Positions 19,954-29,897 of a stretch of DNA of 34,227 nucleotides are shown here, in pieces. Below the pieces are notes generated by a model, which saw only the letters and a list, made by a program, of their open reading frames with translations, did not search any database and was not told the origin of the DNA. Origin of the DNA: a virus; IMG/VR virus record IMGVR_UViG_3300027759_000251, positions 1-34,227 of that record, one strand, 5' to 3'. Numbering within the stretch: the stretch's first letter is position 1; every line of letters begins with the position of its first letter. A program made the translations under genes and the position numbers.

Positions 19954-22377
19954 TTATCTAAACAGATCTAAGAGGCCAGTGGCAGAAGGGAAGAAGTCTT
20001 CTGGCTTTGTAGTCGCAGCATTTATACCTTGACCCATTGCTCCACCCATACCCCCTGCACCTTGCAGTTGTTCACCAAGTAAATATCTTGTTCCAGCTTG
20101 GCTACTTAAAGCATTAGATAGTCTATTAGCCATTGGTGGAACTAATGTGACACCTGCCATAGCACCTAAAGTTGGATCAAATCCTAATGATGTAGCTGCT
20201 CCTGCTCCAGCACCTGCGCCCATTCCAGTAGTCATCAAAGGAACATTGAGTGCGCCAGTTTGAGGTGCGGCTTTAGGAGTTACAGCACCACGAGTGGCAT
20301 CAACAATATTACGCAATAAGCCAACTTCACCCATAACCTCTGGTGTTTGACCCATAACTATTCGTTGAGCAGATGGTAGTTCTGACCTACCTAAATTTAA
20401 TGTTCTGGTAAAAGCAGGTGAAGACAACATAGTCGCTGCATCTGCATTGATAGCCGCACTACGGGCTTGGTTTAAGATTGAATATTGAGCAGCTTGTTTA
20501 CCAGTATCAGACATCAAGCTAACTGCTAAATCGGCAGTAGCAGGATTACCTGTCAGGCTAAAACTTTGTGCAATTCTGTCAATTTCATTGGCAGGTGTTT
20601 TGCTAGAAACTATCTTATAGATATCTTGATCTTGTCTAAAAGGAACAACAGTATTTCTAAATTGCTCCATTGCACGAGCGTGTTCTGCGCCAGCAGGTGT
20701 GTAAACAGGCTTATTGTTAATAGTTCTAGGAGCCGCCCAAGCGTTTACATCATCTGAAAGACCACCATATAGCTTAGATAAAGCTGCTATTTGTTCTTCA
20801 CCATATGTAGCAGGAGCTTTTTGCACTCTGTTTAACTCAGAACCTACTGATTTTTGTAAAGTTCTTAACTCTTTATATGTTCCACCACCACCTTGAATCA
20901 GGTTGTTAGCACGTTCAACAAGTCTAGTAATAAACGCATTATCCGCAACTGCAGGGAACTTATCTAAAACTTCAATAGTTGCATTATTTGTGTTTGACAA
21001 AGGAATTTGAGTATTTCCTGCCAACTTTTCAGCACGATCAAATATTGGAGAAACAGCATCTTTAGCATTTCGATACTGAGTTCTTAAATTATTAGCAATA
21101 ACTAACTTTTCACCACCTTCTTTGGTAACGGAAGCTGGCTTAACTTGCTCAGTAACTTTCTCAATCAAATTACGAACTTGAGCAGATTTTGTTTGATTTG
21201 CATCTTGTGTTGTATCGCCAAATTGACGAGTTTTACGCAACAATGTAGAACCTGGACCACCAACATCACCTACATCAATATTTACACCACGTTGAGCAGC
21301 AGATTCAATTAACTGACCAGTAACTGGATCACGATAGTTTGTCCCAGAAGGAATATTAGCCGCACGAGCCGCTACAGCACTAGCTGGCAAACCTGCTGCC
21401 AAGTTAATACCAAGCAAAGCCAAAGGATTTTGAACGTCAAATTGATTACGGGCAATTTCAGCCGCACCAGTACCTGCTGTTGCACCCGCCATTTGAGCTG
21501 CAGGTTGAGCCGCCAAACCACGACCAACAACTTGTGCTGTTAAATTAGGTGCTTGTTGAAGTAAGCCGCCAACACCTGCCATTGCAGGGACACCTGCTAA
21601 TGCACGAGTAACATTACCGACACCTCTTTCTAAGCCCGTTTGAGGTTGTGGCAAACCAAGCATGGTTGCAAAGTTTGACATTGATTGACTAGGAGTACCT
21701 AGTTGGCTACCAGTAGCCCTGTTAATCAACATATTCAGTGGTGAACCAACAATGTCAGCAACTTGCCCTAAACCTTCCATGCCATAACGAGCAGTCAATC
21801 CAACTTGACGGGCAACAGAGTCTTGATTCTGTTTAACAGGTGTTTGTTGAACTACTGGTTGCCTAATCATTGATGGATCAATCTCACGAAATCCAGTATT
21901 TTGTTGATCTTGAGTAGCCATTCCTCGCAAATCAATTTTAGGACTTGTTTGTCCAAGTAATGATGGATCAATATCTCTATATGTAGCCATGTTTGTACCT
22001 ACAACTTTCTGAACGTAATTTTGTGTTTCTTTAAATGGAGGAATACCACCATACTTTTCAACATTTGCAGGTCCAGCGTTATAAGCAGCCGCTACTAATG
22101 TAGGATCTTGGAAACGCTCTGTTAATTGGCTTAGATATTTAACTCCACCACGGATGTTATCTTTCCATTCCATTCTATTAACACCAAGATCTTTAGCAGT
22201 GGCACTCATCAACTGCATAGGACCATAGGCACGATCACCAGACTTAGTTTTAGGTCCAATGGCATTAAATGCGCCACCAGATTCTGTCTCAACAATCTTT
22301 TGCACCAAAGAAAAAGGAACGCCTTGCCTTTGGGCTTCTTGCCTAGCAAATTCGTATACTTGATCTTTGGTAGCCAT
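19954..22377 (-). CDS. Internal virion protein with lytic transglycosylase domain
   Basis: 807 residues. Residues about 1-130 form a soluble lytic transglycosylase-like domain: ETESGGAFNAIGP with catalytic E32, AYGPMQLMSATA (50-61) and AAAYNAGPANVEKYGG (about 96-111). The rest is Ala/Gly-rich and helical with hydrophobic stretches (GAGAGAATSLGF; NLAAGLPASAVAARAANI). A cell-wall-cleaving domain joined to a long helical body is the design of T7 gp16-like and P22-type ejection proteins. These drill the peptidoglycan and form a DNA channel across the envelope. It is the last of three large proteins in the block; the lysis-region genes follow. Confidence 0.85.
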   Translation of the reverse strand: MATKDQVYEFARQEAQRQGVPFSLVQKIVETESGGAFNAIGPKTKSGDRAYGPMQLMSATAKDLGVNRMEWKDNIRGGVKYLSQLTERFQDPTLVAAAYNAGPANVEKYGGIPPFKETQNYVQKVVGTNMATYRDIDPSLLGQTSPKIDLRGMATQDQQNTGFREIDPSMIRQPVVQQTPVKQNQDSVARQVGLTARYGMEGLGQVADIVGSPLNMLINRATGSQLGTPSQSMSNFATMLGLPQPQTGLERGVGNVTRALAGVPAMAGVGGLLQQAPNLTAQVVGRGLAAQPAAQMAGATAGTGAAEIARNQFDVQNPLALLGINLAAGLPASAVAARAANIPSGTNYRDPVTGQLIESAAQRGVNIDVGDVGGPGSTLLRKTRQFGDTTQDANQTKSAQVRNLIEKVTEQVKPASVTKEGGEKLVIANNLRTQYRNAKDAVSPIFDRAEKLAGNTQIPLSNTNNATIEVLDKFPAVADNAFITRLVERANNLIQGGGGTYKELRTLQKSVGSELNRVQKAPATYGEEQIAALSKLYGGLSDDVNAWAAPRTINNKPVYTPAGAEHARAMEQFRNTVVPFRQDQDIYKIVSSKTPANEIDRIAQSFSLTGNPATADLAVSLMSDTGKQAAQYSILNQARSAAINADAATMLSSPAFTRTLNLGRSELPSAQRIVMGQTPEVMGEVGLLRNIVDATRGAVTPKAAPQTGALNVPLMTTGMGAGAGAGAATSLGFDPTLGAMAGVTLVPPMANRLSNALSSQAGTRYLLGEQLQGAGGMGGAMGQGINAATTKPEDFFPSATGLLDLFR

Positions 22378-23840
22378 TAGTCATAAACCCGATAAACGCC
22401 ACTAGGCAACTGGTAAGCAGTTTTGCCTTTATCTGGACCAGCATTAACTTGGAACTGAGGCAAATATTTACGTAGACCAGGAGCCTCAAACATTTGTTTT
22501 TGACCTTGTGGCGATGATTCCCATTTAGCAAGAACATCAGGACCAGCATTTTTAGGATCAGCAACAAAGTTATAGTAGTCTTGTTTGCGCTTATTAGCCT
22601 CACGCAAAACTGCTAAGTTAAAGTTGGTTGATTCTTTTGGATCTGTAATTTGAGCATTACGCTGACCATAATAGCCAATTTCAAAATTAGAAATTGCACC
22701 TACTGCTTCAGATAAGCTTTCGCCTGTTAAAGCGTTAATACCTTGACGAGCAGAAATAGCATTTGTTAAGAATTGTTTATTTCGATCTCCAGATACACCA
22801 AGACTATTAAACACATTTCCTAATTGAGTTCTGACATTTGTAAACGAGCCAGTATCAAAGCCTGGACTGTTATAGGCATTTTGAAGTTGGTCAATTACTG
22901 GCGCAGTCTTTTTAGCTGTTTGATAACCTTTATAAGCGTCATCAAGAATTGGCTTAAATGCTGCATTTAAAGTAGCTTGTGCCGTACTAGGTCCTGTTTC
23001 TGGTTGCGTAACAGACCCTCCTTGACCTTGCATAGCTGGTGGATTAACAAATGTATAAGTAGGTGCGCCAGTTGAAGTTTGTGATGCACGAGGAATATTA
23101 GCTTCACGAGCAGCAGTTTCTGTTCTTGTTCTTGCCGCTAAAGCCTCTAGTGCTCCGTTTGCATTAACAATACCTATTACATTTTGATTGTTGTCAAAAG
23201 CATACTGTTCACCCTTTTGCAACTCAGGTAAAGTATTAAGTGCAGTAGCTTTAGCAGCACCTTTTATCACATTTGTTTCAAACTGAGGCTGACCATCAAA
23301 CATAGCTCCAGTTGTAACTGTTCCAGCTTTTGTATCAACCTTTGGAGCAAAGCCAGTAATCTTTCCACCTGGTCCAACAATAAAACCATCTTGTAGTTTA
23401 GGTTGCATTGCATTTAATGTTTCACGAATCTGAGGTTGTGCAGGATTTCCTGATAAACGCAAAGAATCTGTTAAAGCTTTGTTGTAATCAATTGGTGTAT
23501 TTAATATTGCCTGTTGATTTTGTGCTGCAATGTTAGTAGGACCACCTCCACCAGCCATTGCACGTTGACCTGCTTGCATCGGAGTTGGAGCATATTTCTC
23601 CATGAAACCAGCAACTTCAGCACGTTGACGTTGAGTATTTTGTAAATCAGATATGGCTTTTTGACCACTCAAATATTGCTCTGGTACTGAGTAAGCAGAT
23701 TTCAATCCCATAGAAGGATCATTGCTTAACAAAGAGCCGAGTAAAAACTGTTGAGTAGCTTGCTTTTGAAGGCTACTCTTTTCGTCTTCACTAAGACCAG
23801 TAAGTGCTGCATCTGACAGCAAACCAAGATTAAAAGGCAT
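22377..23840 (-). CDS. Large structural protein, probable ejection protein
   Basis: 487 residues, start MPFNLGLLSDAALTGLSEDE. Helical, Gln/Ala/Asn-rich, with no known domain. A central part reads like a beta segment (PGGKITGFAPKVDTKAGTVT), and the C-terminal 200 residues are helical (AYNSPGFDTGSFTNVRTQLG, ALTGESLSEAVGAISNFEIG). It lies between two proteins with ejection features and overlaps the transglycosylase gene start. A DNA-ejection or internal-core role is inferred from context only. Confidence 0.68.
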   Translation of the reverse strand: MPFNLGLLSDAALTGLSEDEKSSLQKQATQQFLLGSLLSNDPSMGLKSAYSVPEQYLSGQKAISDLQNTQRQRAEVAGFMEKYAPTPMQAGQRAMAGGGGPTNIAAQNQQAILNTPIDYNKALTDSLRLSGNPAQPQIRETLNAMQPKLQDGFIVGPGGKITGFAPKVDTKAGTVTTGAMFDGQPQFETNVIKGAAKATALNTLPELQKGEQYAFDNNQNVIGIVNANGALEALAARTRTETAAREANIPRASQTSTGAPTYTFVNPPAMQGQGGSVTQPETGPSTAQATLNAAFKPILDDAYKGYQTAKKTAPVIDQLQNAYNSPGFDTGSFTNVRTQLGNVFNSLGVSGDRNKQFLTNAISARQGINALTGESLSEAVGAISNFEIGYYGQRNAQITDPKESTNFNLAVLREANKRKQDYYNFVADPKNAGPDVLAKWESSPQGQKQMFEAPGLRKYLPQFQVNAGPDKGKTAYQLPSGVYRVYD

Positions 23841-23849
23841 ATAAACTCC

Positions 23850-25775
23850 TTACAGACCGAGCAAACCAAGCAGACCTTGCTTGGAAGTAGATGTAGATGT
23901 AGCACCAGAACCACCACCAACATTGAGTCCCAATGCTTGGTTGATGATCTGTTGTTGCTCCAAAGGAAGATTGCGGATGGCATCCAACTGTTGCTGAGAG
24001 AACTGTTGTTGTTGCAATCCAATGTTTTGCAAAGCTTGTGAACCTGCAAGACCTGCTTGTTGACCAGCTTGAGAGATACCTGCCATCTGTCCTGCAGCAC
24101 TCAAACGCTGTTGATTAGCCGCTAAACCAGTTTGTTGGTTAGCTAGGTTAGCTTGCAAGAAGTTCTGAGCATTGGTCAAGCCAGTTTGCTGAGTCAATCC
24201 TGCTTGTTGAGCCGCACGAGCATTTAAAGCCGCTTGATTAGCTAAACCTGCTTGGTTAAATGCAGAAGCACCAAACTGACCTGCTTGGTTTTGAGCCGCA
24301 AGGTTAGCTAATGTCATTGCTTGCTGATTACCAGCATTGAACTGAGACATTTGATTACCAGCAGCCGCATTTTGCAAAGCTGCAGTGTTAGCCGCACCCG
24401 CACCAAATTGACCAGCTTGTTGTTGGTTACTAGCGTTATATTGAGCCAAAGCATTTTGCGCTGCAGCATTTTGCAGTGCGGCTTGATTCTGAGCACCTGC
24501 ACCAAACTGTGCGGCTTGGTTAGCACCTGCCTGATTAGCTAACCCTGCTTGTTGCATATTAGCGGCATTAAACTGAGCCATCTGATTGGCTTGTGCTTGA
24601 GATGCCAATCCTGCTTGTTGGAAGTTGCCAGCATTATATTGAGCCATCTGGTTGGCGGCAGCTTGATTAGCCAAAGCCGCTTGTTGAGCATTTTGAGTGT
24701 TAAGTTGTCCAGTAGACAAGTCAACGCCCTGATTAGCTAAAGCCGCACGTAAATTAGCATCTTGGTTAGCTAAACCAAACTGTCCTGCAAGTTGCAGAGA
24801 CTGTTGAGTAGTAGCAACGTCTTGTGCTTGATTAAGTTGTTGTGCTTGCATCTGACGAGCCAAATCAGCTTCAGAAGCTTGTTGGGCAGCGGCATAAGCA
24901 GCGGCATTTTGTTGGGCAACCAAACGTGCGGCATTTTCACCATAAGCACGATTAGTTTCTGCTTCAGCAACACCCTGACGAGAGCCACCATATGCTTTAG
25001 AAGCAGTAGCTTGTGCGGCAGTACGTTGTTGTTCAAGTTGTCTAGAACGCTCTAGATCAGTCAAACTTTGCTCAGTTACAGCCTGAGTGTACGGATTCAT
25101 GTATTGTTGAATGTTCTGATTCAAGAATGAACCAGCATTGACATCACGAATATTAGCCCTTGCTTGTGGAGCAATCTGCCCTAAAGCTTCAGAAGTTACA
25201 CCTGCACCAGTAACTCCTTGTGCTCCAACATCACGAATACTAGAACGAGCAAGTTCAGCAGCAGTAGCTTGTGCGGCAGGACCTGCAGAAACACCACCAA
25301 ATCGTTCAGCAGGGCCAGCACTTACGCCACCAAATTGTTGAGCCGTATAGCCTAAACCTTGAGCTTGTGCGGCAGGACCAGCTTGTGCGGCATTAAACCC
25401 TTGTGATCCTGCTTGTTGAGCAAGACCTGCATTAGCGGCAGCACCAGTTTGAGCCGTATAACCTTGTTGAGCAGCCAAAGCCGCAGGGTCTACAGTAGCA
25501 CCGCCATAAGCGTTATAAGTGACATTCTGTGGGTTGTAATTAGCGGCTTGTCCTGCAACATTAAAAGCAGATCTTAACCCTGTAAATATTTCACTATTAG
25601 GGTCAGCAAAATTACGTGCAATCTGTGCGCCAGTTAATTGATCTTGGTTATATCCCGCAAACTCACGGGCTTTCAGACCACCTGCTACATCTTGTGCGCT
25701 TGTTACGTTCTTTAAGAACGCATCACGCATTGCAGGATCAAGCTGCGATGATTGTTGACTTGAGCCACCAGACAT
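23850..25775 (-). CDS. Ala/Gln/Asn-rich internal protein with about twenty 11-residue repeats
   Basis: 641 residues from the ATG at 25775 (MSGGSSQQSSQLDPAMRDAF), chosen because GGAGGTG lies at the right distance. A start eight codons upstream would overlap the previous gene. Residues about 335-554 are twenty uninterrupted hendecads. Nearly every unit begins with Leu or Gln, mostly in the pair LANQxxxxxxx and QxNAxxxxxxx, so the super-repeat is 22 residues. N-terminal Gly/Ala repeats (FGGVSAGPA twice, about 149-168) precede it. An 11-residue period fits an extended alpha-11 amphipathic helix or right-handed coiled coil. Position beside the transglycosylase protein suggests an ejection-channel protein. 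Function is inferred. Confidence 0.75.
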   Translation of the reverse strand: MSGGSSQQSSQLDPAMRDAFLKNVTSAQDVAGGLKAREFAGYNQDQLTGAQIARNFADPNSEIFTGLRSAFNVAGQAANYNPQNVTYNAYGGATVDPAALAAQQGYTAQTGAAANAGLAQQAGSQGFNAAQAGPAAQAQGLGYTAQQFGGVSAGPAERFGGVSAGPAAQATAAELARSSIRDVGAQGVTGAGVTSEALGQIAPQARANIRDVNAGSFLNQNIQQYMNPYTQAVTEQSLTDLERSRQLEQQRTAAQATASKAYGGSRQGVAEAETNRAYGENAARLVAQQNAAAYAAAQQASEADLARQMQAQQLNQAQDVATTQQSLQLAGQFGLANQDANLRAALANQGVDLSTGQLNTQNAQQAALANQAAANQMAQYNAGNFQQAGLASQAQANQMAQFNAANMQQAGLANQAGANQAAQFGAGAQNQAALQNAAAQNALAQYNASNQQQAGQFGAGAANTAALQNAAAGNQMSQFNAGNQQAMTLANLAAQNQAGQFGASAFNQAGLANQAALNARAAQQAGLTQQTGLTNAQNFLQANLANQQTGLAANQQRLSAAGQMAGISQAGQQAGLAGSQALQNIGLQQQQFSQQQLDAIRNLPLEQQQIINQALGLNVGGGSGATSTSTSKQGLLGLLGL

Positions 25776-25777
25776 AA

Positions 25778-26182
25778 TTACACCTCCGTAGATAGCCAAT
25801 AATGTGTTGGCTTCATGTTAAATTTAGATACAAAAGTTCTTGACCAGCCTCTTCGACCTGTTAAGGTGATCTTGCGGCATCCCATGTCTTCAGCGAACTT
25901 CTGAATATGGGGGGATAGTGTCTCTAGTTCTTCTAGATTACCACCCGCCAAAAATATGTGCAAAACTTTCATCCTTGGAAAGTTCTGGATCTGGGTTACT
26001 ATTGCACTCTGTGTCCCAGGCCATAATTGCATCGTACAACTGTTAATACAGTCGGCTACATCTTGCAGATTATGTGTATTGTCGTATTCTAAAGCAGGTT
26101 GAAGTATTTTTTCTACTTTTTGGAAAAGTACAGACCATAATGGTAGTTCTCCATCAATCCTATACTTTTCATAGTCAATCAT
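25778..26182 (-). CDS. GNAT-like small virion-region protein
   Basis: 134 residues. The C-terminal half KVLHIFLAGGNLEELETLSP, then FAEDMGCRKITLTGRRGWSR and the aromatic end THYWLSTEV resemble the last strands and helices of an N-acetyltransferase (GNAT) fold. The canonical acetyl-CoA loop is not clear. T7 gp13, an internal virion protein, is likewise GNAT-like, and here too it lies beside the internal proteins. It overlaps the 74-residue gene by 4 bases. Enzyme activity is doubtful; a structural or assembly role is as likely. Confidence 0.62.
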   Translation of the reverse strand: MIDYEKYRIDGELPLWSVLFQKVEKILQPALEYDNTHNLQDVADCINSCTMQLWPGTQSAIVTQIQNFPRMKVLHIFLAGGNLEELETLSPHIQKFAEDMGCRKITLTGRRGWSRTFVSKFNMKPTHYWLSTEV

Positions 26183-26403
26183 ACTGCTGAAGCCGTTAAT
26201 ACACCTATATTACTCACCAAAATCTCATATCTAGTGCCATTTGGACTAGAGATAATTAGTCTGTTGGGAGGAGTTATCTTGCGAGAGCCAATCTCAACAT
26301 CCTGATTACGTTTATATAGGTTTGCATCCTCAGACTCAATAAGTCTGCGAACATTGGCCTGATCTCTAGGATCATAGGAAGGAGTAGGAGTTGGAAGCTT
26401 CAA
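26179..26403 (-). CDS. Small virion-associated protein
   Basis: 74 residues, starting MKLPTPTPSYDPRDQANVRR. A helix of charged residues is followed by short strands (NRLIISSPNGTRYEILVSNI). The pattern SPNGTRYEILVSNIGVL recurs in small tail or connector-region proteins of phages. The start overlaps the end of the gp10-like gene and the stop overlaps the next start. Possible tail or neck component; no proof. Confidence 0.7.
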   Translation of the reverse strand: MKLPTPTPSYDPRDQANVRRLIESEDANLYKRNQDVEIGSRKITPPNRLIISSPNGTRYEILVSNIGVLTASAV

Positions 26404-27872
26404 CGCAAACCTCCTGGCTTACCATCCAATCGAATAGTCCCGACACGCCAATCAGTATTGACGTTGCCTTCAATCTTTACGGCAATCTGTCTACCAGTAA
26501 TACGTACAGAAGTAGGCGTATTCATGGTATATGGACCATAGTTGTATTCTGTTGAATTAGGATAAAACTTAGTGCTAAAACGAGCCTTAACGTCACCCAA
26601 AGTGTTCTCATCAGGAACTAGACCAGTAATATTCATTACTCTATCTCCAGTAGCTAATTCAACTGGTCCTGACTCAGCAAATGGGGTAATTGAGTCGTAT
26701 GTAAAGCCAATCTCATGCTCATAAACATAAGAATCAGATGAAACCATCATTGGTTTGCCAAATACACCAGAATCAGTACCGCAAGTTCTACCAAAAGTAC
26801 CTATAGCCCAATGGTTTTCACGATAGTTGTAGCTTACATAGGAATCATTCTCAACACTGGCTGAACTAGGATAGAACCACCAAACTTCACCATAAGCTGA
26901 GTTATGGACACAATAGACCTTAGATGCTTGCTGATAGTTGATATTGTTAAAGATGTAATCTCCAACATCACATGGCAAAGGCTTAACAAAGCCATCAAAC
27001 ATCCAGAAACCAGACTTAGACATCCAAATACATGAGTTGTCTGTAGCAGCTACTGATTGACGGGAAATAACGCCACATCCAGTACCAATACGCTCAAATC
27101 CATAGACGTATGGTGGGCCAATATAAGTTGCTGAGTGGACATCTACATCAGTAAACAGAATAGTAGCACCACGAACTCGCTTGCCACACATCAGAGAACC
27201 CAATGTTGTCAGGTCAAAGTCACCAGCCTGATTGGTAGCACTTGGTGTCCAAGTTGTATTAACTTCTTGGTCAGACCATTGCACTTTACGTGGGTTTCCA
27301 CCTGCTCCAAGAGCAAATAAGAACCTTTCCTCTGTCACCACTAAACCAGAACAAGTTGTTGGTGCATTGGTAATAGCAGCGGCTTTAGTACCAGTATTTA
27401 ACTGCCACTCATAAAGCTTTCCATCAGCATTTGAGCAACCTACTAGATACTGACCCCAAGTATCCATACTCCATGTTGTAGCAGGAGTGTAGGAGCCTGT
27501 ATCTGGTCTAGCAATACCATAGGCAGCAGTACCATAAGCACCATATCCATAACCTAGCTTGGTATCTGCATCAGCAATACCAGCAGTAAAAGATGTAGGT
27601 GTAATGTCGTAAGCAACACCACCTTCATTCATTGCATATAGCTTTGAATGTGTACCAATTCCTGTCCAACGAACATTGCTGTTATCACGCCAAGCAATCA
27701 ACCCTCTGGCAGAACCAGTAAGTTGAGTTGAAGAGCGTTTACGCCATCCACCAATTGGGCGAATGGTATTCTGATACCAACGTACCAGAGTTGAACTGTT
27801 CCAGCGTCCTTTAGATTGGTACTCAGTACCATTCTTGTAAACACCTGGTGGGATGTTTAATGGGATATACAT
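26400..27872 (-). CDS. Tail hub / DNA-stabilisation protein, P22 gp10-like
   Basis: 490 residues, beta-rich with many aromatic residues. The N-terminus PGVYKNGTEYQSKGRWNSST, the repeated Trp/Tyr/Gly strands and segments such as ATYIGPPYVYGFERIGTGCG resemble beta-propeller-like tail hubs of podoviruses (P22 gp10 type). Those close the head-tail channel after packaging and hold the tail needle or fibres. The size is right. It sits between the internal proteins and the fibre. Assignment rests on context and remembered similarity, so moderate. Confidence 0.68.
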   Translation of the reverse strand: MYIPLNIPPGVYKNGTEYQSKGRWNSSTLVRWYQNTIRPIGGWRKRSSTQLTGSARGLIAWRDNSNVRWTGIGTHSKLYAMNEGGVAYDITPTSFTAGIADADTKLGYGYGAYGTAAYGIARPDTGSYTPATTWSMDTWGQYLVGCSNADGKLYEWQLNTGTKAAAITNAPTTCSGLVVTEERFLFALGAGGNPRKVQWSDQEVNTTWTPSATNQAGDFDLTTLGSLMCGKRVRGATILFTDVDVHSATYIGPPYVYGFERIGTGCGVISRQSVAATDNSCIWMSKSGFWMFDGFVKPLPCDVGDYIFNNINYQQASKVYCVHNSAYGEVWWFYPSSASVENDSYVSYNYRENHWAIGTFGRTCGTDSGVFGKPMMVSSDSYVYEHEIGFTYDSITPFAESGPVELATGDRVMNITGLVPDENTLGDVKARFSTKFYPNSTEYNYGPYTMNTPTSVRITGRQIAVKIEGNVNTDWRVGTIRLDGKPGGLR

Positions 27873-29453
27873 TTATACAATACCCACGATACGGATTTGA
27901 CCTGCACCACCTGTACCGCCTACACCAGCTGAGTATCCAGTATCAACAGAAGCTCCACCACCTCCACCACCGCCTGGGAATCCACCTGCACCGCCATTTC
28001 CACCATTGGCAGCGGCTTTAGCAGAACCACCTCCACCTCCAGTACCCATACCAGTTACTGAATTTGTTGTACCTGCAGTACCATTTCCACCAGCAGTACC
28101 ACCAGCACCACCGCCACCAGTTGTATAAGAGTTTGATGTACCACCAGCACCACCATAAGCAGTGGTATTGCCACCATCCATACCTGCACCTGCTCCTCCT
28201 CCAGCAGGGCCATATAACGATCCACCGCCATCTTCACCATTTAAGTATGCTCTTCCACCACCACCACCACCATAAATTCCAGATCCACCAGATCCATTAC
28301 CACCACCAAAACTAATATTTGATCCACCAGCAGTTGTCAATGTTCTTGGTGTTCCACCTAAACCACTGCTACTATCAGGTCCAACATTGTTAGAGCCATT
28401 ACCACCAACACTTAATAATCCACCGCCACCACCGCCTCCACCAAATTGAGCATAAGTAGTAGAACCTCCTGCTCCTGCTCCACCGCCATAAGCTATAACA
28501 TTATTAAATGATGAATTTCCACCAGCAGCACCTGCAGTTCCACCTGTGCCTACAGTAGCAGTTACAGAAGAACCTGCAGTTGGTGAATCAACAGTAGCAA
28601 TAACTCTTGCTCCACCAGCACCAGCTCCTGGCCCATATCTATAACCACCACTAGAGTTAACTGCTCCAGTGCCACCTCCACCGCCACCGCCAACAGCATC
28701 AATGGTTAACTTTTGATAACCAGGTGGAATCGTAATAGAGCCAGTAGAAGTAACAGTTACGTTAAATGTATTGATAACAACTGACTTAAATGATGTTCCA
28801 TTACACAGAACTAAACGTACCTCTTTTGGATACATAACAAATGAACTAAGTCCATCAATAGTTTCTGAACTATTAGGATCTAAAGTGACGTTACCAGTAC
28901 CAGAGTTACCAATGTAAACCCACCATCCAGCACCTAATGTTGTAGCAGAAGTAAATGTCTGAGTAAAAGTTCCACTGGTTACATCAATGTAGTAACCATT
29001 ATCAGCAACGGCTAAAACAGTATTGGATGTACGTGTAGATGTTGGAATACTAAAATTACCACCAATAGGTGATGCTGAAAAATTAGTTCCATCAGACTTA
29101 AGAAAGTATCCTGCAGCACCTGCAGATGTAAGACCCGTACCACCATTTGCAATAGGCAAAGTTCCTGTTACACCTGTAGTCAATGGCAGACCAGTAAGGT
29201 TGGTTGCCACACCAGATGTAGGTGTTCCTAGTAGTGGAGTCACCAATGTAGGAGATGTATTTAGAACAACAGATCCTGTGCCTGTTTTAGTTCCTACACC
29301 AGTACCGCCTTTGGTTACTTTAAGTAAAGGACCAGTATCAAACAAGTTATCAATAGTGTCTAAGTCTGTATTGATCTTAGTACCCCATGTATCGGTAGAT
29401 GCGCCTACCTCTGGTTTTGTAAGACCTAAGTTTGTGGTTGTTGTATCAGCCAT
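27873..29453 (-). CDS. Tail fibre with glycine-rich C-terminal domain
   Basis: 526 residues. The N-terminus [20 protein letters not shown] and the repeated [26 protein letters not shown] with GTG are standard phage tail-fibre sequence. Residues about 140-230 are beta-rich. From about 235 to the end the chain is nearly pure Gly/Ala/Ser/Asn repeats ([23 protein letters not shown]), the same type as in the four downstream paralogs. By analogy with the polyglycine-II adhesin tip of phage S16 gp38, it could form the receptor-binding tip. GAGG precedes the ATG. Fibre call is strong; the receptor is unknown. Confidence 0.85.
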   Translation of the reverse strand: MADTTTTNLGLTKPEVGASTDTWGTKINTDLDTIDNLFDTGPLLKVTKGGTGVGTKTGTGSVVLNTSPTLVTPLLGTPTSGVATNLTGLPLTTGVTGTLPIANGGTGLTSAGAAGYFLKSDGTNFSASPIGGNFSIPTSTRTSNTVLAVADNGYYIDVTSGTFTQTFTSATTLGAGWWVYIGNSGTGNVTLDPNSSETIDGLSSFVMYPKEVRLVLCNGTSFKSVVINTFNVTVTSTGSITIPPGYQKLTIDAVGGGGGGGTGAVNSSGGYRYGPGAGAGGARVIATVDSPTAGSSVTATVGTGGTAGAAGGNSSFNNVIAYGGGAGAGGSTTYAQFGGGGGGGGLLSVGGNGSNNVGPDSSSGLGGTPRTLTTAGGSNISFGGGNGSGGSGIYGGGGGGRAYLNGEDGGGSLYGPAGGGAGAGMDGGNTTAYGGAGGTSNSYTTGGGGAGGTAGGNGTAGTTNSVTGMGTGGGGGSAKAAANGGNGGAGGFPGGGGGGGASVDTGYSAGVGGTGGAGQIRIVGIV

Positions 29454-29462
29454 GTTGACCTC

Positions 29463-29897
29463 TTAATTTACTGTAGTCCAAGTTTCGGATATATCAGATA
29501 TATCAGTCCAAGTTTCTGAAACATCAGCTTCAGTTTCCCATTTAAGTCTTGCAGATGCGGTCATACTTGATAAACCAGATGCGCTTGCAGATGTGGTACG
29601 TATAGCTTCACCATTGGAAGTTACTGTACTTTCTGGGAATACGATAATTATCGTTGAATAGACACTAATTGCAAAGGCGGTTATGTCAGAAACAGCATCA
29701 ATGTTTGCACTACCACCTGCACTGTAATTTGCACTTGCAACAATAGAAGATGTTGAAGCACTTGTTGCACTTCCTGCTCCTAAATAAATGGCACTAGCAC
29801 TTACTGAAGAAGTTGCATCAATACTTGCAGACGCATCTTTAGCACCACCTGTTAGTGATGAAAAGGCCGCTTCAGATAGTGAGTTAAAGCCAAACAT
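29463..29897 (-). CDS. Ser/Ala-rich minor structural protein
   Basis: 144 residues starting MFGFNSLSEAAFSSLTGGAK, then repeated Ser/Ala/Thr strands (SASAIYLGAGSATSASTSSI), and a C-terminus with twin ETWTDISD and ETWTTVN. The MFGFNxLSEAxFSSL start is frequent in small virion proteins beside fibres. It overlaps the 61-residue gene (TAATG). Structural role likely, detailed function unknown. Confidence 0.68.
   Translation of the reverse strand: MFGFNSLSEAAFSSLTGGAKDASASIDATSSVSASAIYLGAGSATSASTSSIVASANYSAGGSANIDAVSDITAFAISVYSTIIIVFPESTVTSNGEAIRTTSASASGLSSMTASARLKWETEADVSETWTDISDISETWTTVN

Noticed and set aside
23726-25036. Leu/Lys/Met-rich frames on the minus strand inside the 11-residue-repeat gene
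   Set aside because: They are alternative frames of a repetitive Gln/Ala/Asn coding region; the main frame has the ribosome site, fits the gene order and shows exact periodicity.
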